Source: Acidobacteriota bacterium (GTDB lineage: Bacteria > Acidobacteriota > Terriglobia > Acidiferrales > UBA7541). Taken from it: a DNA stretch of 7,835 bases. The stretch is taken from positions 2,421-10,255 of the forward strand of contig PKWH01000283.1 of NCBI GenBank assembly GCA_003131985.1. Direction: 5' to 3'. This document shows positions 5,938-7,835 of the stretch, piece after piece. Each line of letters opens with the position of its first letter. Position 1 is the first letter of the stretch. The notes under the pieces were generated by a model. The model made no database searches, had not been told where the DNA came from, and saw only the letters and a list, made by a program, of their open reading frames with translations. A program made the translations under genes and the position numbers.

Positions 5938-6807
5938 TTACTTCGCCAGCGCTTTGCCAATAGATTTCAATTCGCGCCGCCGTTTTGCGGTGGTCTTGGG
6001 GTAGGCCATCTTCAGATCACTGAAAACGTCGATAACAATTCGGGAAACGATCAGGCGGGCGTTCTCCTTATCGTCGGCGGGAACGACATACCAGGGTGCC
6101 TGATGGGTGCTTGTGGCGTGCAGGCACTCCTCATAAGCCTTCACATATTGCTTCCAGTACTTCCTTTCATGAATGTCCGCGAGGCTGAATTTCCAGTTCT
6201 TGTCCAGCTCGTCAATACGCGCGAGGAAACGCTTTCGTTGCTCGTTTTTCGAGAGATGGAGGAAGATTTTGACGATCCGCGTGCCGTTACGGTAGAGATG
6301 TTCCTCCAAGTCCACGATGGAACGATAGCGCTCCTTCCAAATACTCTTCTCGTCGCGCAACGCTTCCGGAAGGTCCTGGTTGCGGAGAATCTCCGGATGC
6401 ACGCGAACGACAAGAACTTCTTCATAGTAAGAACGATTAAATATCCCGATCCGTCCGCGTTCGGGAAGGCGGCAGGTGGTGCGCCAGAGAAAATCATGTT
6501 TCAGCTCTTCCGCACTCGGCTGTTTGAAACTGAAAACCTCGCAGCCCTCCGGGTTTACACCGGACATGACGTGCCGGATCGAGCCGTCCTTGCCGGCAGC
6601 GTCGGATGCCTGAAAAATCAGCAGCAATGCAAAGTGGGCGGATGCGTAGTGAAGTTGTTGCAGCGAGCTCAACTCCTCAACGTGCTTTTCCAGGAGTTTT
6701 TGATACTGCTTCTTCGACTTACAAAATGGTTTTATGATCGTCGGCCGCTGTCTAAGTTTGACCTTTTCTTTATGCCCGACGCGGAAATCCTTTGAATTGA
6801 TTTTCAT
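5938..6807 (-). CDS. ppk2: PPK2-family polyphosphate kinase (polyphosphate:nucleotide phosphotransferase)
   Basis: A complete 289-residue PPK2 enzyme, which moves phosphate from inorganic polyphosphate to nucleotides in the cytoplasm. It has the Walker A region FQASDAAGKDG (65-75), the adjoining SIRHVMSGVNPEG (76-88), the Walker B-type strand RIGIFNRSYYEEVLVVRVH (119-137) and the helical lid ERKYWKQYVKAYEE (214-227) with its basic residues. The Asn in IFNRS, rather than the Asp of FDRS, and the MSGVNP block favour the class III-like branch, whose members can phosphorylate both AMP and ADP. The residues before DAAGKDG are QAS where relatives often have QGM. The ATG at 6807 follows AAGGGA. It lies 41 bp after the proton ATPase and is followed closely by the LolA-like gene, so the three are likely one transcript. 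Confidence 0.93.
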   Translation of the reverse strand: MKINSKDFRVGHKEKVKLRQRPTIIKPFCKSKKQYQKLLEKHVEELSSLQQLHYASAHFALLLIFQASDAAGKDGSIRHVMSGVNPEGCEVFSFKQPSAEELKHDFLWRTTCRLPERGRIGIFNRSYYEEVLVVRVHPEILRNQDLPEALRDEKSIWKERYRSIVDLEEHLYRNGTRIVKIFLHLSKNEQRKRFLARIDELDKNWKFSLADIHERKYWKQYVKAYEECLHATSTHQAPWYVVPADDKENARLIVSRIVIDVFSDLKMAYPKTTAKRRRELKSIGKALAK

Positions 6808-6848
6808 TTCATCCCTTCGGCCAGGTCCAGCGCGTGGTTCTCGAGCAG

Positions 6849-7835
6849 CTATTTGTGAGGTTCATTTACCGGAGTCTTCTGCTCGACTCTCTCTCGCTGC
6901 GCCTTCTCCCATTCCTCAACTTCGCGCACGTCTTCGCGTCCCAATTCCTCGTAGAGTTCATGGACTCGCTTGACGATGTGCAGATTCAAATCGGCAGTTG
7001 GCTCGATTTTGTCTTTAGGTTTCGGTTCGGCTTTGGCTTCAGGTTTTGGATCAGCTTTAGGTTCAGGCTCTGGCTCGAGTTTGGCTTCGACGTTCGTCGC
7101 GGCTTTCGCTTCTGGCTTCGAGTTCGCGTTGAGTTCCGGCGTCGTCTCAGCTCTGGCTTCAGCCTTCGTCTCAGATTTGGTTTCCGGCTTCGCCTCGGCT
7201 TTGACTTCAACCTTCGGCTCGGGCTTGCCTTCTGGTTTCGGCCCCGACTTCGGCTCCGTCTGGCCTGCGTCTTTTTGAATCTCCCGCTCGGCTTTTTCCC
7301 AGTCCTGATCTGCTCGACCGCCCTTGCGGGTTCGCTCCTCGTAGAGTTCATAGGCGCGCTTGGCGATCTGCGGAGTCAAATCGGGCGATGTCTTGGTTTC
7401 TGGCTTCGCCTCGGAGTTGGCTTCGGGCTTTGACTCTGCGTTAGCGGTAGGCTTTGAGTCAGCTTTGCCCTCAGGCTTAGACTCAGGCTTGGCCTCAGGA
7501 TTCTGGTCGGTTTTGGCTTCAGCCTTTGGCTCTGCATTGGTCTCGGGCTTGGACACAGCCTTGGCTTCAGCTTTGGGCTCGGCCTTGGCTTCGGACTTCA
7601 TTGCCGCTTTCGCTTCCGGTTTAGAGTCGGCCTTGACGGGATCAAGAATCTTGTATGCGAGCAACTTCACGCGGTCAGTCGCGAGGGCGCAAATTATCGC
7701 ATAGCCCCAAACAAAACCCGCCCAGCGCCAGCCCAGGGGTGTCATAAACAGCCCATAGACCGCGATCAGGGTAGCCACGATTTGAGTCCCGAGCACCGCC
7801 ATCCAGAGAATCCGCGCGGGGCGTATGGACCAGAA
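6849..7835 (-). CDS. Plasma-membrane H+ P-type ATPase, C-terminal end with DUF2934-bearing tail (partial)
   Basis: The open frame enters from the right edge, so the ATG at 7802 is an internal Met and not a start. The first 65 visible residues match the C-terminus of type IIIA proton-exporting P-type ATPases: a transmembrane segment MAVLGTQIVATLIAVYGLF (from 7802), the MTPLGW loop, a second transmembrane segment FVWGYAIICAL, and DRVKLLAYKILD, where such proteins normally end soon after. Here about 260 further residues follow in frame: a Lys/Glu/Ala/Pro/Ser-rich linker, a DUF2934-like module (7379-7269; RAYELYEE...DWEKAERE), a second linker, and a second module (6992-6879; RVHELYEE...EWEKAQRE) almost at the TAG stop (6851-6849). 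The catalytic DKTGT region lies outside the window, so function rests on the C-terminal match. The tail should be cytoplasmic; a regulatory or docking role is only inference. ppk2 follows after 41 bp. Confidence 0.8.
   Translation of the reverse strand, partial: FWSIRPARILWMAVLGTQIVATLIAVYGLFMTPLGWRWAGFVWGYAIICALATDRVKLLAYKILDPVKADSKPEAKAAMKSEAKAEPKAEAKAVSKPETNAEPKAEAKTDQNPEAKPESKPEGKADSKPTANAESKPEANSEAKPETKTSPDLTPQIAKRAYELYEERTRKGGRADQDWEKAEREIQKDAGQTEPKSGPKPEGKPEPKVEVKAEAKPETKSETKAEARAETTPELNANSKPEAKAATNVEAKLEPEPEPKADPKPEAKAEPKPKDKIEPTADLNLHIVKRVHELYEELGREDVREVEEWEKAQRERVEQKTPVNEPHK
6879..6992 (-). other. DUF2934-like module 2 at the ATPase C-terminus
   Basis: About 38 residues from DLNLHIVKRVHELYEE to EEWEKAQRERVEQ. 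The I-x-x-R-x-x-E-L-Y-E-E start and the closing E-W-x-x-A-x-x-E pattern fit DUF2934 (PF11154), a short family of unknown function. It is followed by only nine residues before the stop. Confidence 0.6.
6946..6995 (-). repeat. Intragenic direct repeat, copy 2 (DUF2934 module)
   Basis: A 50-bp block that matches 7336-7385 at 42 of 50 positions by direct comparison, including 16 identical bases at its low-coordinate end (TCCTCGTAGAGTTCAT on the plus strand). The two copies lie 390 bp apart in the same frame, a sign of duplication of the module inside the gene. Confidence 0.8.
6993..7268 (-). repeat. Low-complexity linker 2 (degenerate KPEAKAE repeats)
   Basis: About 92 residues made almost only of Lys, Glu, Ala, Pro, Thr and Ser, with recurring K-P-E-A-K-A and E-P-K units. 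It is expected to be disordered and highly charged. At the DNA level it appears as irregular GCTTC/GGCTC-type units on the plus strand, which also explains the long open frames there. Confidence 0.75.
7269..7379 (-). other. DUF2934-like module 1 in the ATPase tail
   Basis: About 37 residues from LTPQIAKRAYELYEE to DQDWEKAEREIQKD. It is the closer of the two to a typical DUF2934: R-A-Y-E-L-Y-E, a Gly-rich turn, then D-W-x-x-A-E-R-E-I. It sits between the two low-complexity linkers. Confidence 0.65.
7336..7385 (-). repeat. Intragenic direct repeat, copy 1 (DUF2934 module)
   Basis: Partner of 6946-6995, in the same orientation and reading frame. Most of the eight differences fall at or near third codon positions or in exchangeable residues, as expected if the module stayed under protein-level selection after duplication. 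Confidence 0.8.
7380..7634 (-). repeat. Low-complexity linker 1 (degenerate KPEAKAE repeats)
   Basis: About 85 residues between the last transmembrane region and the first DUF2934-like module, built of near-repeats such as SKPEAKA, EPKAEAK and ESKPEGK. Units vary in length and order, so this is degenerate slippage-type repetition and not a clean tandem array. Confidence 0.75.

Noticed and set aside
6103..6795. 230-residue plus-strand open frame antisense to ppk2
   Set aside because: The minus strand encodes an unmistakable PPK2 with all motifs; the antisense frame shows no recognisable domain.
6808..6848. The ATPase frame stays open for 14 codons past its TAG (LLENHALDLAEGMK then TGA), suggesting amber readthrough
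   Set aside because: The extension is short, has no recognisable content and overlaps the ppk2 ribosome-binding region; chance is sufficient.
6834..7433. 199-residue plus-strand open frame rich in Phe/Arg/Leu
   Set aside because: It is the mirror of the KPEAKAE-coding DNA; its repeats are explained by the minus-strand protein, and it has no family resemblance or good start.
6970..7704. Two plus-strand frames rich in Ser/Gly/Ala/Leu (6970-7278 and 7360-7704)
   Set aside because: Same cause: antisense reading of low-complexity codons. They begin inside the tail-coding sequence without ribosome-binding sites.

Overview
The window reads as a run of same-direction (minus-strand) genes from a soil-type bacterium. 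DUF2934-like tails on a proton ATPase, a long secreted LolA-like protein, a cytoplasmic GH39/glycoamylase pair and moderately high GC together resemble Acidobacteriota. This placement is an inference from gene content; no phylogenetic marker is present.

Read in the direction of transcription (right to left), the layout is as follows. (1) 7835-6849 is the 3' end of a plasma-membrane H+-translocating P-type ATPase. Its usual C-terminus is extended by a long Lys/Glu/Ala/Pro-rich tail carrying two DUF2934-like modules. (2) 6807-5938 is a class III-like PPK2 polyphosphate kinase. (3) 5880-5062 is a secreted LolA-like (outer-membrane lipoprotein-sorting-like) protein, followed by a hairpin terminator at 5054-5022. 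(4) 5002-4916 is a 28-residue remnant of 6-phosphogluconate dehydrogenase (gnd) that keeps the start, the ribosome-binding site and the Rossmann GxGxxG turn. Its stop codon overlaps the start of (5) zwf, glucose-6-phosphate dehydrogenase (4916-3522). (6) 3397-1964 is a GH39 beta-xylosidase-like glycosidase, and (7) 1959-577 is a glycoamylase-domain (PF10091) glucosidase; the two are separated by 4 nt. (8) A 441-bp gap (576-136) holds a possible SIMPL/DUF541 remnant and two candidate promoters. (9) 135-1 is the 5' end of a secreted epoxide-hydrolase-family protein that runs off the left edge.

Two functional themes stand out. The ATPase and PPK2 pair links proton export with polyphosphate-dependent nucleotide phosphorylation, which would suit acid or energy stress. 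The zwf, GH39 and glycoamylase block, with no signal peptides, suggests cytoplasmic breakdown of imported oligosaccharides feeding the pentose phosphate pathway. The gnd gene that would be expected beside zwf has been reduced to a stub.

The most notable observations are the DUF2934-bearing tail on the ATPase and the gnd stub translationally coupled to zwf. I see no CRISPR array, insertion sequence, tRNA or rRNA.
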